NCBI RefSeq assembly: GCF_001039355.2 | Contig: NW_019774347.1 | Coordinates: 254,108 to 318,107 of the forward strand | DNA: 64,000 nt | Reading direction: 5' to 3' | Origin: Lingula anatina | Lineage: Eukaryota; Brachiopoda; Lingulata; Lingulida; Lingulidae | Part shown: piece by piece, positions 12,901 to 24,844 of the stretch | Layout: every line of letters begins with the position of its first letter | How positions within the stretch are numbered: position 1 is the stretch's first letter | Program-made: the position numbers and the translations under genes | The notes under the pieces: model-generated | What the model was told of the DNA's origin: nothing | The model's input: only the letters and a program-made list of their open reading frames with translations | Databases searched by the model: none

Positions 12901-14210
12901 ACAAGCCCGACACTGGTGTCATAAGAGCATGGGGAGACTTGGATATGATATGACAAGCTGGCGATCAAAACAAAAGTGAAATTTATGTAGCTCTAACACG
13001 ATAGCAATTACAACTCCGCACAGTCGTGGAAACAGGATCCAAGTCTCTTCACAGAGTCATGCACAGAAGTCGTCCATTCCCTGGGACTCCATGACTTGAA
13101 ATGAGCCCCATATTACTTCACTACCTCCTGCAAAGCAGCAGGCAAAAATCTCTTGTAGAGAAATTAATTAATCTCAAACCCCCGCCAAATTCTAAGCTAA
13201 TTGCTTTCTCAGTCTGCTTTTCTCTCTCTCTCCATCACTATCTCCCACTTGGTTGACATTTTGATGGGATCAGGTAGCTGTCATCAGGAGAGCAAGGCAA
13301 TGACGTTGGTAAAGAAGAGAAAAGATTTCAATTATTCCCTGGCTCCAAGAACAATCAAAAGATGCTGCTTTGCATGACCTTGTGTAATGTTGTGCTGGTT
13401 GCCATGGAAACAAATATGGCTACCAGTAAACAAATCGAAGCTTGATTCTGCTTCTGGGTCATGAGTAGTGACAACCAGCGCAAATGATTAATTGCAGATT
13501 TCTTTCAAATTGAAACAAACTTCTGAGTGCCAATTTCCTAAGCAAATAAAGTTTTTTTTTCTTTCTCAACTCTGGACAGCTGCCAAAATATGTCTAAATT
13601 GATATTTAAAAGTTTTCACTGAAAATTCTAAAATAAACGTTTCAGTTTAAATTCTATAAACATGTGACTAACTACTACTCCGGGTAAATCATCCAAAACA
13701 AGACAAATGGTATACCACATGTCAAACCACAGACATTTGTATCAATTTGCAACATTTTTAAACAAAAAATAAGGGTTGGTTTTAATATCTTAATGAGATT
13801 TTTTTACGTAAATACTAATGGTTTAATGGTATTTGTAACTGTATAAGAAATACTAAAATTAAAAATACAATATATTTCATTCCTACAAAACCAAAACCAT
13901 TAAACTGGAAGACTTTCTTTCTCTCTCTCTTTTTTTTTAATTTCCTTTCTTTTATCATAATTTCATTGCTATTACTTTGAATAACAATTTGATTAAGCTC
14001 ATCAACACTGAGATTATCCTTTGAAGTGATGAAAAAAGTTGTCACAAAAAAATTACACAGCTTTAAAAAATTGGAAAAAAAATGTCTTTTTTTTTTAAAC
14101 CACAACATTACATAGTCTGAAATAAAATGCATGCCCATATAAATCCTCATTATATATGTTAAAAATCAGCTATTGAGGGAAACTTTTAAATCCACATATT
14201 TATTTCCTAC
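9923..14210. other. Probable intron of the minus-strand gene, no further exon recognised
   Basis: AT-rich with homopolymer runs. No open frame stands out by composition. One perfect X-box lies at 13398-13411. The distance and same-strand exons on both sides suggest intron, but this is inference. Confidence 0.4.
13398..13411. promoter_or_regulatory. RFX-type X-box
   Basis: GTTGCCATGGAAAC matches the imperfect palindrome bound by RFX transcription factors (GTTRCC, short spacer, GGYAAC type). It lies in probable intron DNA between the 9.9 and 14.2 kb exons. A single 14-base match can arise by chance; a second similar site lies at 17377. Confidence 0.4.
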
Positions 14211-14439
14211 CTTCATACATCTGAGGCGAGCCCAGGGGTGCTGGGGGCGGAGCAAGGGGCTGGGTCCCGGGTCTGGGGTCATAATACCCATAGGCCGTGC
14301 CGTGGTAGGATGGGTAGTACGGAGAATGGCTACTGGCGGAGGAATAAGGACTCCCCCCTGAGGAATCGTATACCTCTGACATTGGCTCCGTCTTGAAACC
14401 GTGAGTGGAATAAGGAGCATCGTAGAGCTGAATATACCT
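14211..14439 (-). CDS. Ser/Tyr/Pro-rich exon of an unidentified protein (transcription-factor-like or receptor tail)
   Basis: Minus-strand open segment, markedly GC-richer than its surroundings, ending in a clear donor (GAAG|gtagga, phase 1). It starts after 'gatgcag' or at the Met codon two codons upstream (14445). The protein begins RYIQLYDAPYSTHGFKTEPM, followed by Ser/Tyr/His-rich sequence and a Pro-rich end (PLAPPPAPLGSPQMYEG). FKTEP fits the hydrophobic-Lys-x-Glu SUMO-acceptor consensus, common in N-terminal regions of nuclear receptors and other transcription factors. A tyrosine-rich cytoplasmic tail is an equal alternative. No DNA-binding or catalytic domain is in this exon, so I do not name it. 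It probably belongs with the exons at 9.6-9.9 kb and perhaps the first exon at 24.65 kb. Confidence 0.55.
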
Positions 14440-14445
14440 CTGCAT

Positions 14446-16700
14446 CGGAGTTGTTTTGTTTTTTTCCTTCACTTTTTTTGGCAGTTATAACAAAAGATTC
14501 TTTTTTTTTTTCATTTAACCAAATAGCCTGGTGTTGACAGATCTCAGCAGTCAATTGCTTTGGCAAATGGCAGTTCTGAAACCCTCTCACTGAAAGAACT
14601 CTGCCATATTATCACCACCTTGGAGTGTTAATTACATTCCTAATTTTTTGGTGGGATCATTTCCTTTTCAGAGAGGAAATAGGCTACAGTGATTTTCTTT
14701 ATCACCTCACAAAAAGGCAACGTAGTTTCTTTGAGCAAGTTCCAGAAGTCAAACAACAAATCAGCAAGTCTGTCCTGCTTTTAGGCAATTCATCTGCCAA
14801 ATTAAGTTCTCAAAGGTGTGTTACATCAATTCACTATATAACCACGTATTTTACCATATATTTTTCAGTGCAGAATCATATGTAATAGATGTTTGTGTGT
14901 CCTCTCTAATGTCAGTAAGCTAAAAAAAAACAATGAAACAAACCAACAATCATTGAGTAATTTCAAACTTCCTAGCTGTCAGGCGTAATAAGTTCTGCTA
15001 TTAGGAAGTCAACTCCATAAAAGTGAAACTTCACTGCTACTGTCTTTGCCAACCAAAACCAGGAACTAGGAAGAAAAAAACCCAGAAGAATCTGTCACGC
15101 TTCACTCCCTGTTGTGACCACTTTACAGTTATGACAGCCAACAACAACAATGCAGTGACTGAAACAATCACGTGAATGCCATTAATTTGTCAAATTTCGT
15201 TAAAAGCAGCAATATTGTCAATCTTCCTACAATCAAAAGTCCACTTCTTGTCCAGCCAGCTGACCACACTCAAAGTATCTAGAGTAAAACAAATACAACA
15301 CTTCCAACACCTGTTGCTTTTGCCTTCTAACTGAATCCTAGAATTCGAATGCTCTGATCCAACAGGTATAAAATAATCAGCTCTAGTACAGTTTCTACTA
15401 AAATGAAATTGGTCAACAAAAACCAATGACATAAGTGTTCTTTCATTTGACCAGATTAACAGAAGGGAAACAAGTAGCTCTGGTTTTAGAGTTTCACCTG
15501 TTCCGCTGACCAATATATCTGTCAACTGGTTAGCTAACAAATGTCACAGTATCTGTGTATGCTGTAACCAAACGATCCCTCTCAGGTATGCAACAACCAG
15601 CAACTTTCTCTCTCTGAACAGTTTTACCACCTGTGTTGCCACCAAACTACTTTCCCAACTGGAAGCATCTTATGGGTCTCTCCCTCTTTTAAGTAATTCG
15701 GCGTGCTGTCACAGAACACAGTCCCTTAACTAAGCATTGTGCTAACTGGTCGTAATCACTGGCTGATTTATAACAGACTGTCACCACCACTTACATCAGT
15801 GTCCCTGCAGTAAAGGTCTGCTCTCTCAGTGCTCCCATAAAAAAAACTCCCTCCAATCACTCTGTCACACACCAGAACTCTGTAAATCAGAATCCCTACA
15901 TCACGTGACTTGTGAGTAAAAGAACTCAAACTCAAACCCAAGCAGGAGCATGTTACTATTATTTTGAGGACTGGGAGTTGCAAAGATTTGACCTGTCTGC
16001 CTGGGATGTAACCTGTCCATGACTTGACGATTAATTCCTCATTACCTTACAATGGTTTTTTTCACTGTTGCTAACCAGGTTCCCCATTCAAGACAACGCA
16101 CCAACATTATTTTTCTCAAGTAGGAGGAGAAATTGGGCATGAAACTAGCTATTGTTTATACAAGGTGCCACAAGGCCTGATAGGGGGCATTAGTATTACA
16201 GATTAGTCTTATATCAAATTAAAAGGGGGGAGGGGGGGAGGGGGCAGGAGCTAAGACAAGGATTAATGATGGTCTCCTGAAAACAGATTGGATTAATTAA
16301 AAATCAAGTACAGGTGAGTGAGGATTTGAAGCTTTGTTGTATCATATGTCATTTCAGATGTGTGTTCACAAAAAAATAACTGCTGTAAAAAAAAAGAGAG
16401 AGAGAGAGAATGAGAGAGAGTGGGAAGGAGGAAATTGAAAATGGAAGTTCAAACATGTGAGATTTTATAGCTGTCCAGGTTGAAAAGGCTCTGCCCATGG
16501 TTCAATGCTTGTTTCAAACACTGTTTACACAGTCATACAATACTGAAAATACAGGGAATGGTTGTATATTACAACCCACTAAACAGTACCAATCTAAGGA
16601 CCTCCAGGAATCTGTATATATAGGCTGGACTTAAAAGTTACTCCAGACTTGTAACATTTCTATATTTTTCAGGTGGCATTTACATCACTTGGCCAGGTTG
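14446..16700. other. Probable intron or intergenic DNA
   Basis: No firm gene. A short minus-strand candidate exon at about 15496-15530 (acceptor tttgttag, donor gtgaaa, phase 1 in and out, reading NQLTDILVSGT) is possible but unproven. A G-rich tract lies at 16223-16246 and a GA tract near 16395-16420. Confidence 0.4.
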
Positions 16701-16711
16701 ACCATATTAAC

Positions 16712-16787
16712 AGAGGTCAAGAGATCAGCTAAGGTCATACCAGGTCAAAGTAGAGGTCAAAGGTCAGGCCAGGTCAAGAGGGGTCAA
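16712..16787 (+). promoter_or_regulatory. Cluster of AGGTCA nuclear-receptor half-sites including a perfect DR1
   Basis: Within about 75 bases the motif AGGTCA (or GGGTCA) occurs seven times in the same orientation. AGGTCAAAGGTCA at 16754-16766 is a direct repeat with one-base spacing, the type bound by HNF4, RXR and COUP-TF-class dimers. A further reverse half-site (ggTTGACC) lies just upstream. The cluster could be a response element array or a decayed minisatellite built on this unit. It is followed by a TTTA repeat. Confidence 0.45.
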
Positions 16788-16795
16788 AAGATTTC

Positions 16796-16857
16796 TTTCT
16801 TTTTTTTTTATTTATTTTTTATTTTTATTTATTTATTTATTTATTTATTTATTTTTT
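16796..16857. repeat. T-rich (TTTA)n microsatellite
   Basis: T runs grading into repeated TTTA units. Confidence 0.9.
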
Positions 16858-16869
16858 GTAAAACTTCAG

Positions 16870-17829
16870 AATAAGTTTTCTTCCCTAAAAGTCATTTTTG
16901 ACAATCATCTTTCAAAAAATAAAAAATCATAAATCTTAAATGTATCATGTTTCTTAAAAAAGACAAAACTGAAAACATAATTGCTTCATGTAATGTTTTG
17001 CAGAAAACTATTCTTTTTGGTAGTATAAAGCTGCTCAGCATGTTCTGCTGTGCATACATTTATTAAAACAAAAACAAAAAAAAACTTTTCAAAGCATTCA
17101 ATATTTAATTTAGCAGAGAGGGTATGGACTGAAAGTATAAATATGCCCATTTATAAATTTATAGATTATACATACCAATTTAATGTTTACTTTAACTCCT
17201 ATGAAGAATTCCACTGAAAAATACATTTTCTTGAGTAACAATTTAGGTATATAATATATGGGTAAGGCAATGTTAACAAAAAAAGACTTAAAAACAGCAG
17301 CCCCATTTTTCTGCACTTAATATCTTCTCCAGGGGCATGTTTATCATTCCTCTAAAAAACACAGGTTGTTTACACTGTCACCATGGAAACCCAAGAAAGT
17401 GTTTGCATTTTAAATGTGTGAAAAGTCACATAAAAGTTAATGATCCTATTTGTCAGTTTTTGTTTTGTAAATCTCCTGACACATGAGAGATGAAAATCAC
17501 TGAAGTTCCAGATGATATATTTCCATAAACACAAAGTGAGTTTTGATACGGTTGACCTCCGATGCAGTTAAGTCACAGCTTCAGCTTGTTTGACATTTCT
17601 GTCAGCTTATGATGTCGCCATTTTTTATGTTATATTACTGGCAAAAATGTGCAAGGTGTGGTCTGCGCCAGAAAAGGAGTCTATACATCTAATTTACATC
17701 TATCGTACAGTCTCCCTTCAAAGTACCTTACAACCCCCTGTAACACATATGCAAAATTATCTTATTCAAGAGTGGTAAATTTTAAGAAAAGTATTGAGAA
17801 GCCATTCTCAGCAATTTGACTTATTTTTC

Positions 17830-17832
<3 letters not shown>
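16870..17832. other. No gene seen; one X-box-like site
   Basis: AT-rich. GTCACCATGGAAAC at 17377-17390 resembles an RFX X-box with one arm mismatch. No supportable coding exon. Confidence 0.4.

Positions 17833-17885
<53 letters not shown>
17833..17885. repeat. (TA)n microsatellite
   Basis: About 26 TA units without interruption. Confidence 0.95.
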
Positions 17886-17888
<3 letters not shown>

Positions 17889-18044
17889 AACATGACTATT
17901 ACACAACACATCCACCTATTTTGTTACATAAAATGCTGGCAATCAGTTTTTTTTCTTCAGGAGACAACATTTAAATATATATATATAAATATTTTATTCG
18001 GAACAGAAGGGGTGGGATGGGGGGGGGGGAGAAACAGCCTTTCC

Positions 18045-18260
18045 TATGACAGTATACAGTACCATTCAAAATTTGGCACGGGTAAAGAGAACCAAATGCT
18101 GTGCACTAGAAGTACCGTGTACCCCGCGACCTCCCGTGAACCATCAACCATCGAGTTCCAGACTGGTCCGCCCAGTTTTCTGGTTCCGTGTCGTACATGT
18201 GCAAGCAATACAGGTCTTCTATTACTAAAACAATAGCCTGCCGTGGGGTCCCCGACTTGT
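18045..18260. other. GC-enriched island with overlapping open frames, unidentified
   Basis: Amid AT-rich sequence this stretch is close to balanced in base composition. It is open for 30 to 60 codons in more than one frame on both strands, so no frame can be preferred. It could be a hidden exon of the minus-strand gene, a fragment of a mobile element, or chance. Confidence 0.3.
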
Positions 18261-18269
18261 GAAAGACAT

Positions 18270-19260
18270 CCTAATGGCAGTAGAGGAATTACAAAAGCCT
18301 AATGGGAAATCTTACTTTCAAGTTCAATTACTAACTGACGGACTCTGGGTACTGTCCAGGTTTTTTTCCCTTAGGATCTGTTTTCTTTGCATTAAAACTA
18401 AATATTCTAAAAAAATTAAATTCACATACAAGTTACTTCCATTTTCAAAATAATTTCTATCAATATTAGGAAATTTCACATTCTGTTGCCATTTCTTTTT
18501 CATTTTCTTCAACAATTTCTAAATCCAATAAACCTCAATGCTTAAATCAACAAATAATATTAATTAATTATATTCATCAGCATTTCACCCATTAGTTATG
18601 TGGCATTTTCAGCATTCAGTGTAGTCTAGACAATATAAATATTCTCTTTGTATTTTCCTTAATTGTTTTTCTATCCTTGGATGAAATCGTAATGATAAAA
18701 GATGTAAACCAGGACTGCTAAGTCACCCCTATCAGGACACTGCCGCCCAATAATTGGTTTCAAATGAACAATACAAACAATGGTTACGACATTTTGATGG
18801 TTATTGACTTTAAAATGTTTCAACCTCAGCATGTATGACTTTGACTGGAATTGGAATAATGTTTAGTTTGTGAGGGCCTTTATGTTAAGCTGAACTATCA
18901 CTAAAAACAATGGAATTCATTCTAGTCTAGTGTGTACTGGGTGGGACTAGGTGGGGTGGGGGGGGGGGTGGAGGAAAGGATTTGAGACAGTCCACATATT
19001 TCATTGAGTCAGGCATACTCTTTAATTTTTTCTTAATATATTTCACCACAAGTAATACTATTGTGTATTTTCTGTTCATTAGGCCATAAGGCTGACCAAT
19101 CACTACAAACAATGAAATCCAGTCTGGTATCTGTAAGGATTTGGGAAGGGGGGGTGTATACATGTTGTTACAACAAAACATTTCCTCAGCAGCATTTCAT
19201 CTAACCTACGGTATGTAAGTCTGCCCCTTTCACATTCTCAAACCCTCCCTCCCTTGTTCT

Positions 19261-19307
<47 letters not shown>

Positions 19308-21535
19308 ATAAACAAAATTATTGTGAACTTTGATACTTTGAGTCTCAGATTTGTGATTGCGATCACTGAATAAAGGCTTTATGATTTCATAGTGTGAATG
19401 TAATAAAAAGTTGTTTCCTTTCTACGCTTCATAAACACACACTGTACCATTGGCTGGTATGGCAGTGACCCACTGTAGAGGGTGGGGAATACCCCCCCCC
19501 CCCTCCCAATCAACCATAACCCAAGATTAAAACAGCCTTATCAATAGTCACCAATGTTAAAACAACTCAATCACAAAAAAATTGGAATCAATCAGTCTTT
19601 GCCCAATATTACTGTGAGGCTAATGCTATGTTTTCACAAATCACAGATTGTAGGAGAATATATCACAAGTCCTGTTTATAAATTTACACCAATAAGGTGG
19701 TTGAATGAAATCCCTGAATCCTGTTTCACAACAGATTTTGGGCTCTAAAAATGCATCATGCTCTCAAAAACTTGACCTTGTAGTTGTACTATATATTTTT
19801 TTATCTTAGATTTGAGTGGTTTACTTATTTTATACCATTTAATTAATCTTTTCTTTTTTTTTTTTTTGTTAATTTATCCTTGTAATGTCTATTGAACATT
19901 TTAAATAGATTTTAGACTTAAATAAATGTATTACTAAAATAAAGCAGATCACGAGAAATGCAACAGGTATTCCTTAGTGCCCTCACTGTGGACATAAACA
20001 AACATTTGCCAAAAGGACACAGAATTACACACACACAACACACACACATAAAAAAATTGAAAAAAAAACTTTGTTTCAATACACATCAATACATCAGCTC
20101 CAACTAGCATTACAAACATAACATGAAAGCAAGCAACTTTTTTGTAAAAATTCTGAAAATAATTCCATTTGACTTGACAGATTTTCAAAACATTTTTTAC
20201 CAACAAATTAATCTGACTTAGCAAACTCATCTTTTTTTTTTTTTTTTTTTTTTGGCAAAAAGAAAAAAAAAAGTCACTTTGAACCATGGATGCATGCTGT
20301 TATGCTTCCAATCATCTCACAATGGTGAAAATAACAAGCATGCTCTGCGTGAAGACAAATGGGTCACTATTTTGTTTAATGAAACCATAAAACTGACTGC
20401 TACATGAAGTCTAATGTAAACCTTCACTCTCAACCTGCTGTACATTAGTCTTCCTTATAGAGCAGAGCAATTCACAGAGACATGCTCACAGACTGGGTAG
20501 GACATTAAACAATGAGCTTACTGCGGCCCAGAACTGTTCGTCCAATGGGGACCATTTGGTCTGCATGACACTGGCCCAGAGGTTTTTTGTTAAACTCATG
20601 TTTATAAAATCAGTTTAAAGCTTAATTAATGGGAATTACCTGAGAAAGGTTAAAACAAGGCTATCAGTGCTGCGAGACTATAAAAAATGCAAAAATCCAG
20701 AAAGATAGAAATTATTTTTCAACAATAAGGGTGAAGCTTGTGTGCACCAGGAATGTAATCATCAAATTAAAAAATACATAAGTGACATGCAAGAGTCCAT
20801 TGATCTCTGCAGGTTGGGCTGTGAGTGTGCTCACTGATTGCTGTAGAGAAGTACATGGCTGCTACCTGTGAAATGTGCTGCAGGCCAAACAAAACAAATT
20901 ACCATCTGACTGTTTCCAGTCAAATATTACAAGCTTTGCCTACTACCTTCTTCCTGGGTCACAAAAATATTTTAATAGATATTCACAGATATCCACAAGC
21001 TGTACATAAAACCAGCTGTGCACTTTTCTATACTGTACTTTACTAGCTATGCACTTTTCTGTACTGCACGTAATACTACTAGTAGCTGTGCACATTTTTG
21101 TACTGTACTCTTGAAGATGTTCATTTTTCTGTACTGTACTTTACTGGCTGTGCTTTTCTGTACAACATGTGTCCTTAGAGAATTCTTGTATAACCCTGAC
21201 ATCATCACTGTCCTTGTTTGTCCTTTGTAATTCTACGTTTTAACACTGTATTCACAGGCATTTTAGAAATTTTTTCCAATTTATTTGAACTGAGAAAATT
21301 TCAGTCATCTCTCATCTTTAAGAGGCTCCGTGTTGTTCTTGAATTTTGAACTTTTTCACCTTCTTTACAACTTCTGCACTTTATGTGCTTTAAATATATG
21401 ACACTTATCTTATATATTACACTAACCACTGAGTTGTTTTATTTAAATGCTTATTTAAATACAATAAATACCAGCTAACCTATCCCTCTCAAGTGAAAAA
21501 CTATTTATTCAGACAAAAATACTTGTACCAATTCA
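18270..21535. other. Non-coding stretch with TC microsatellite
   Basis: No gene recognised. It holds a TC dinucleotide tract at 19262-19302, a C run near 19491-19503, a G-rich run at 18954-18970 and a T run of more than 20 at 20232-20253. The direct repeats near 21020-21170 (variants of 'tgcacttttctgtactgtac') form a short degenerate tandem array. Confidence 0.5.
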
Positions 21536-21541
21536 ATATAA

Positions 21542-21709
21542 CAGGGGCGGATCCAGAGAAATTTTCTGACGGTCTTCCAAATTATCTTTGTTGATTCATC
21601 CTCCATTTTTGACCGTCTTCGGACAGATAAAATTAGACACCCGTCAATGTAAATTTGAAAATCTGACCGTCTTCCAGAAGACCCAGAAGACGGCCTAAAT
21701 CCGCCCCTG
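21542..21709. mobile_element. Non-autonomous TIR element (hAT-like MITE)
   Basis: The ends CAGGGGCGGATCCAGA and its inverted counterpart (AATCCGCCCCTG) close a 168-base element with extended inner complementarity (GTCTTC / GAAGAC). It is flanked by direct TATAA repeats (21537-21541, 21710-21714). Ends beginning CAGGGGCGGAT are typical of hAT-related elements in invertebrates, but the target duplication here is shorter than the usual 8 bp, so the superfamily is tentative. Related copies lie at 22495 and 58917. Confidence 0.75.
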
Positions 21710-22423
21710 TATAATTAGTGAATGCATGATTGTGCTTTTCTAACAACTTATAAAAGCAGGCTAATTGAAGCCGACATTATCGCTTGTGTACCCTGCCTAA
21801 GAAAAAAAAACTCAACCAGGATCTGGAGCACATGATCAGTTTGGAAGGCAAAACAAATAACTTCTTCCTGGATGCAGGGAAAGGGGGGCACCATGTGCCT
21901 GGATCTGCACTGTAACTCAGCTGCCAGAACTTCCTGAAACCTGCTACTCCAGGACAGCTTACACTGGCAAAACTTGCCACAACATGCGCGACCCAGGTTC
22001 AAATGATCTAGCAACATATGAACATGTGTTTCAGTTTTCTGCCAATGCTTTGTGAACTTGGCTGCATTTTCAGTCCAACATAGCAGGCAGGTTTACACTG
22101 AGCAGTTGCACACTGATTTCACAATGTGCAACAAGCATTTCGCCTTCATAAGAAAAGAGAACAGTTGGACTGCATTACATCATGCAGATTATGTTGCAAC
22201 AAAAAGATACAGTTCTACTTTAGCTGCACGTGTAAATAACACTGCACCCAGAATATAGACTTGTAGTTGCATACCAGAAGCTACCTTGACTTAACTCACT
22301 TTTGCTTACTGTAAATGTGTTTCAAAATACTATTGGCAGGAATGTAGAAATATACACTAAATTGTTGGATTGTGCAATGATACAAATCGTTAAATTGGAA
22401 TAAGAATAAACATTAGTAAACAT

Positions 22424-22424
<1 letters not shown>

Positions 22425-22495
<71 letters not shown>

Positions 22496-22726
22496 AGGGT
22501 CGGATTTACTAGTAGGCCATCTTCTGGGTCTTCCAGAAGATGCTCAGATTTTCTAGTTGACATTGAGGAGTACCTAGTTTTTTTCTGTCGGAAGACGGTC
22601 GAAAATGGATGGATCAACGAAGATAATTTGGAAGACTGTCAGAATATAACTGTCAGAATATAACCCCTGTACTACTACTACTACTATTACTACTGAACTA
22701 CTACTACTACTACTACTACTACTGGA
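22425..22726. repeat. (ACT)n trinucleotide array split by a MITE
   Basis: About 23 ACT/CTA units (22425-22494) and a further block (22670-22726) lie either side of the TIR element at 22495-22669, which inserted into the array. Confidence 0.9.
22495..22669. mobile_element. Second copy of the CAGGGGCGG-type MITE
   Basis: It starts CAGGGTCGGATTTACTAG and ends AACCCCTG. Its inner sequence is the reverse-orientation relative of the element at 21542 (for example 'gaagacggtcgaaaatgga'). Target duplication cannot be read because both flanks are ACT repeats. Confidence 0.7.
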
Positions 22727-22729
22727 AGC

Positions 22730-23310
22730 CAAAAAGTGATAAGGCATTAAGCTATTATTCCATCAGATGAGGGAGCGTATATGGCGTATATGGCTAGACT
22801 ATAGTTACCAGTCACAACAGGACTAAAAATGCACCTCAACTTTGTCCTTCAAAGTTCATGTAAACACACCTGAAGTGGAGTAAGGGCAATGTGGTTGTCA
22901 TTAATTCCTTAATCCACAGTGGGAGATTAACACCCTCAGATTACATAACCTTTATTACCATATTACCCACACTAAATGAGGGCAGGCTGTGTTTAGTCTA
23001 TCTTACCTATTTGCTATGGTCTAAAATTGGATATAAAATGTATTAATAATGTAACTGACAGAAATATTTGTAACCAGAAAGTTCAACACAAAGAGATTAC
23101 TGTGGTAATATTTTATTTGATATCATAAGTGGCACATTCAGTGTTATAAACTTTCATGCAAATGGTGATCAAGAAATTCTAAGAAACCACACTGATACAA
23201 ATTCTAGCAAATCTCTGTCTGAACATGAAATGATTAGAATTATCTATAGTCCTGGGAAATTCCCTTTGTGGAAAGGACAATATAATTTATTACATCATAC
23301 AATGCCTGAC
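22730..23310. other. No gene seen
   Basis: AT-rich sequence without supportable exons. Confidence 0.5.
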
Positions 23311-23313
23311 TAA

Positions 23314-23570
23314 GGCTTCGTTCACATGCAATGTCTATTTTCTAAATTCTATTTTCTATTTGCGGTATGTCTTATGATCACGGTCTGTGGCCTGAATATC
23401 CCGCCGCGTAATTACTGGCAGCGCGAGCCAGTTACTATAAGTTACTATAAGTAACTGGCTCGAGCTGCCAGTAATTATGCGGCGGGATATTCAGGGCACA
23501 GACCGTGATCATAAGATAGCGCAAATAGAAAATAGAAATTAGAAAATAGACATTGCATGTGAACGAAGCC
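23314..23570. mobile_element. Fold-back PIF/Harbinger-like MITE
   Basis: The 257-base element is almost entirely an inverted repeat: the left arm from GGCTTCGTTCACATGCAATG is mirrored by the right arm ending in its reverse complement, with a small spacer near 23436. It is flanked on both sides by TAA (23311-23313, 23571-23573). A TAA/TTA 3-base target duplication with GG-starting termini is the PIF/Harbinger signature. No transposase is encoded, so it would need an enzyme elsewhere in the genome. The two arms are very well matched. Confidence 0.85.
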
Positions 23571-23579
23571 TAACATATA

Positions 23580-24640
23580 CTGAAGGCAGTGGGGGGTGGT
23601 GGGGGGGTGGAGAGAGGAGATACAGATACAAAAAGGAGAGGTAATATTCTGCATCCACCAGTGATAATATAAAATAACTTCAAACCTCTCACACATCAAT
23701 TCACAACAAAGTGTTACATCTTACTATTGTATCAACTATAGCATATGGGTGTCTCCATATGAAAGTTCTCAAGAACCTTGACTGGAACAATCTACACTGT
23801 GTTTTTGAAATACAGGTGTCTCAATGGAGGGGGATACACCTGGAGTAAGTGGCAGAAAGCCTTTTTTATAAACCTCTCTCTGCTGGCTGCAAATGCTAAA
23901 TTTTCTTCACATACACAGGTGGCTTTTGAAAGGGTGCATATTATAAGTCATTGATGGCACTAGTAATGATCGAAGCAGTCTATGGCTATCCCATGTGCCA
24001 AAATAGTCCTACCATCTCAAAATGAACTACCACTTAATCGTATGGCAGTGTTTTTGAACAGTGTGTGTTTAAGTATAGATAGTAGTCTTTCTCTATATTT
24101 GGTACCTGTAGCAGTTATCTGACAGCTGCCATTACCCAATACTAGTAACACTATATGCACATCAAATAAAAAATTCTTCATCAATTTTTATATACAGCAT
24201 TTTTAACTTCAAGTATAAACAAAATCGAAACATTTCTTCTTCTTCTTAGGAGGGAGGTAATTTACACTTTGAAAACATCTATGTGGAACTCTTGCACCAC
24301 TCAAAAACAATCTAATGTCTAATAATACTGATGATTCATGGTCATCTCTTATGGTCTATGTTTTCATAATAATCTACGTTTTCCTTATAGATAAGGATAT
24401 ATACTACGAGAATGATAAAGAATATTATCTACTATAAGATATCCAGGCCAGCTTATTATTAATTGCATGGGATGCTTAACTTGCTAGATTACCTATTGCT
24501 GGAGGGCTCAAAATGAAAGGGAATTCCCACAGGACATCGATCAGCTGTTGGGCAAAGTGCGGAATCTATTTCGTCCGCTTCCACTGTCTGAACGTGTTTA
24601 CTAATTTTGGTTATTTGGCAAGATTGCTTTCGATTCCACC
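23580..24640. other. No gene seen
   Basis: AT-rich; G runs at 23590-23610. Probably the first intron of the minus-strand gene that starts at 24669. Confidence 0.4.
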
Positions 24641-24644
24641 CTAC

Positions 24645-24669
24645 CTTCATTTTCGGAATCGTCACTCAT
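24645..24669 (-). CDS. Candidate first coding exon of a minus-strand gene
   Basis: On the minus strand, ATG in good context (purine at -3) opens MSDDSENE and reaches a donor (GAAG|gtaggg) after 25 bases, leaving phase 1. A CRE/E-box/ETS promoter-like block lies 130-200 bases upstream in the transcription direction. Very short acidic first exons of this kind are common for intracellular proteins. Its downstream exons are not proven; the minus-strand exons at 14.2 and 9.6-9.9 kb are the natural candidates. Confidence 0.4.
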
Positions 24670-24795
24670 CTTGTTGTGCGTTTGATCTAGCGTTAGTTGG
24701 AGTATCTGTCAGACCAGGGGATTCCTGGGGTCAAATTTCACCAACAATTTTACTAGTTGGACTTCTACCTTTGCTTAGATGGGGGCGGATGTGGA

Positions 24796-24844
24796 TGACG
24801 TCACGTGACCTGGGTCATGTGATAACAACTTCCGTTTCTTCGGT
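24796..24844. promoter_or_regulatory. Promoter-like block: CRE, E-box, ETS site
   Basis: TGACGTCACGTGACC combines a full CRE palindrome (24796-24803) overlapping a GTCACGTGAC E-box. A second near E-box (GTCATGTGAT) and an ETS-type ACTTCCG (24838-24844) follow. The block sits between the start of a minus-strand candidate gene and the plus-strand RNA-binding gene, and is GC-richer than its surroundings. Bidirectional use is inference. Confidence 0.55.

Noticed and set aside
14211-14439. Naming this exon as an estrogen-related receptor or another nuclear receptor N-terminus
   Set aside because: The resemblance is limited to a KTEP-type SUMO motif and a Ser/Pro-rich composition; no DNA-binding domain is visible in the window.
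15190-15540. 116-codon minus-strand open frame
   Set aside because: Ordinary AT-rich composition, no domain and no start context. At most a small exon may lie within it near 15496-15530.
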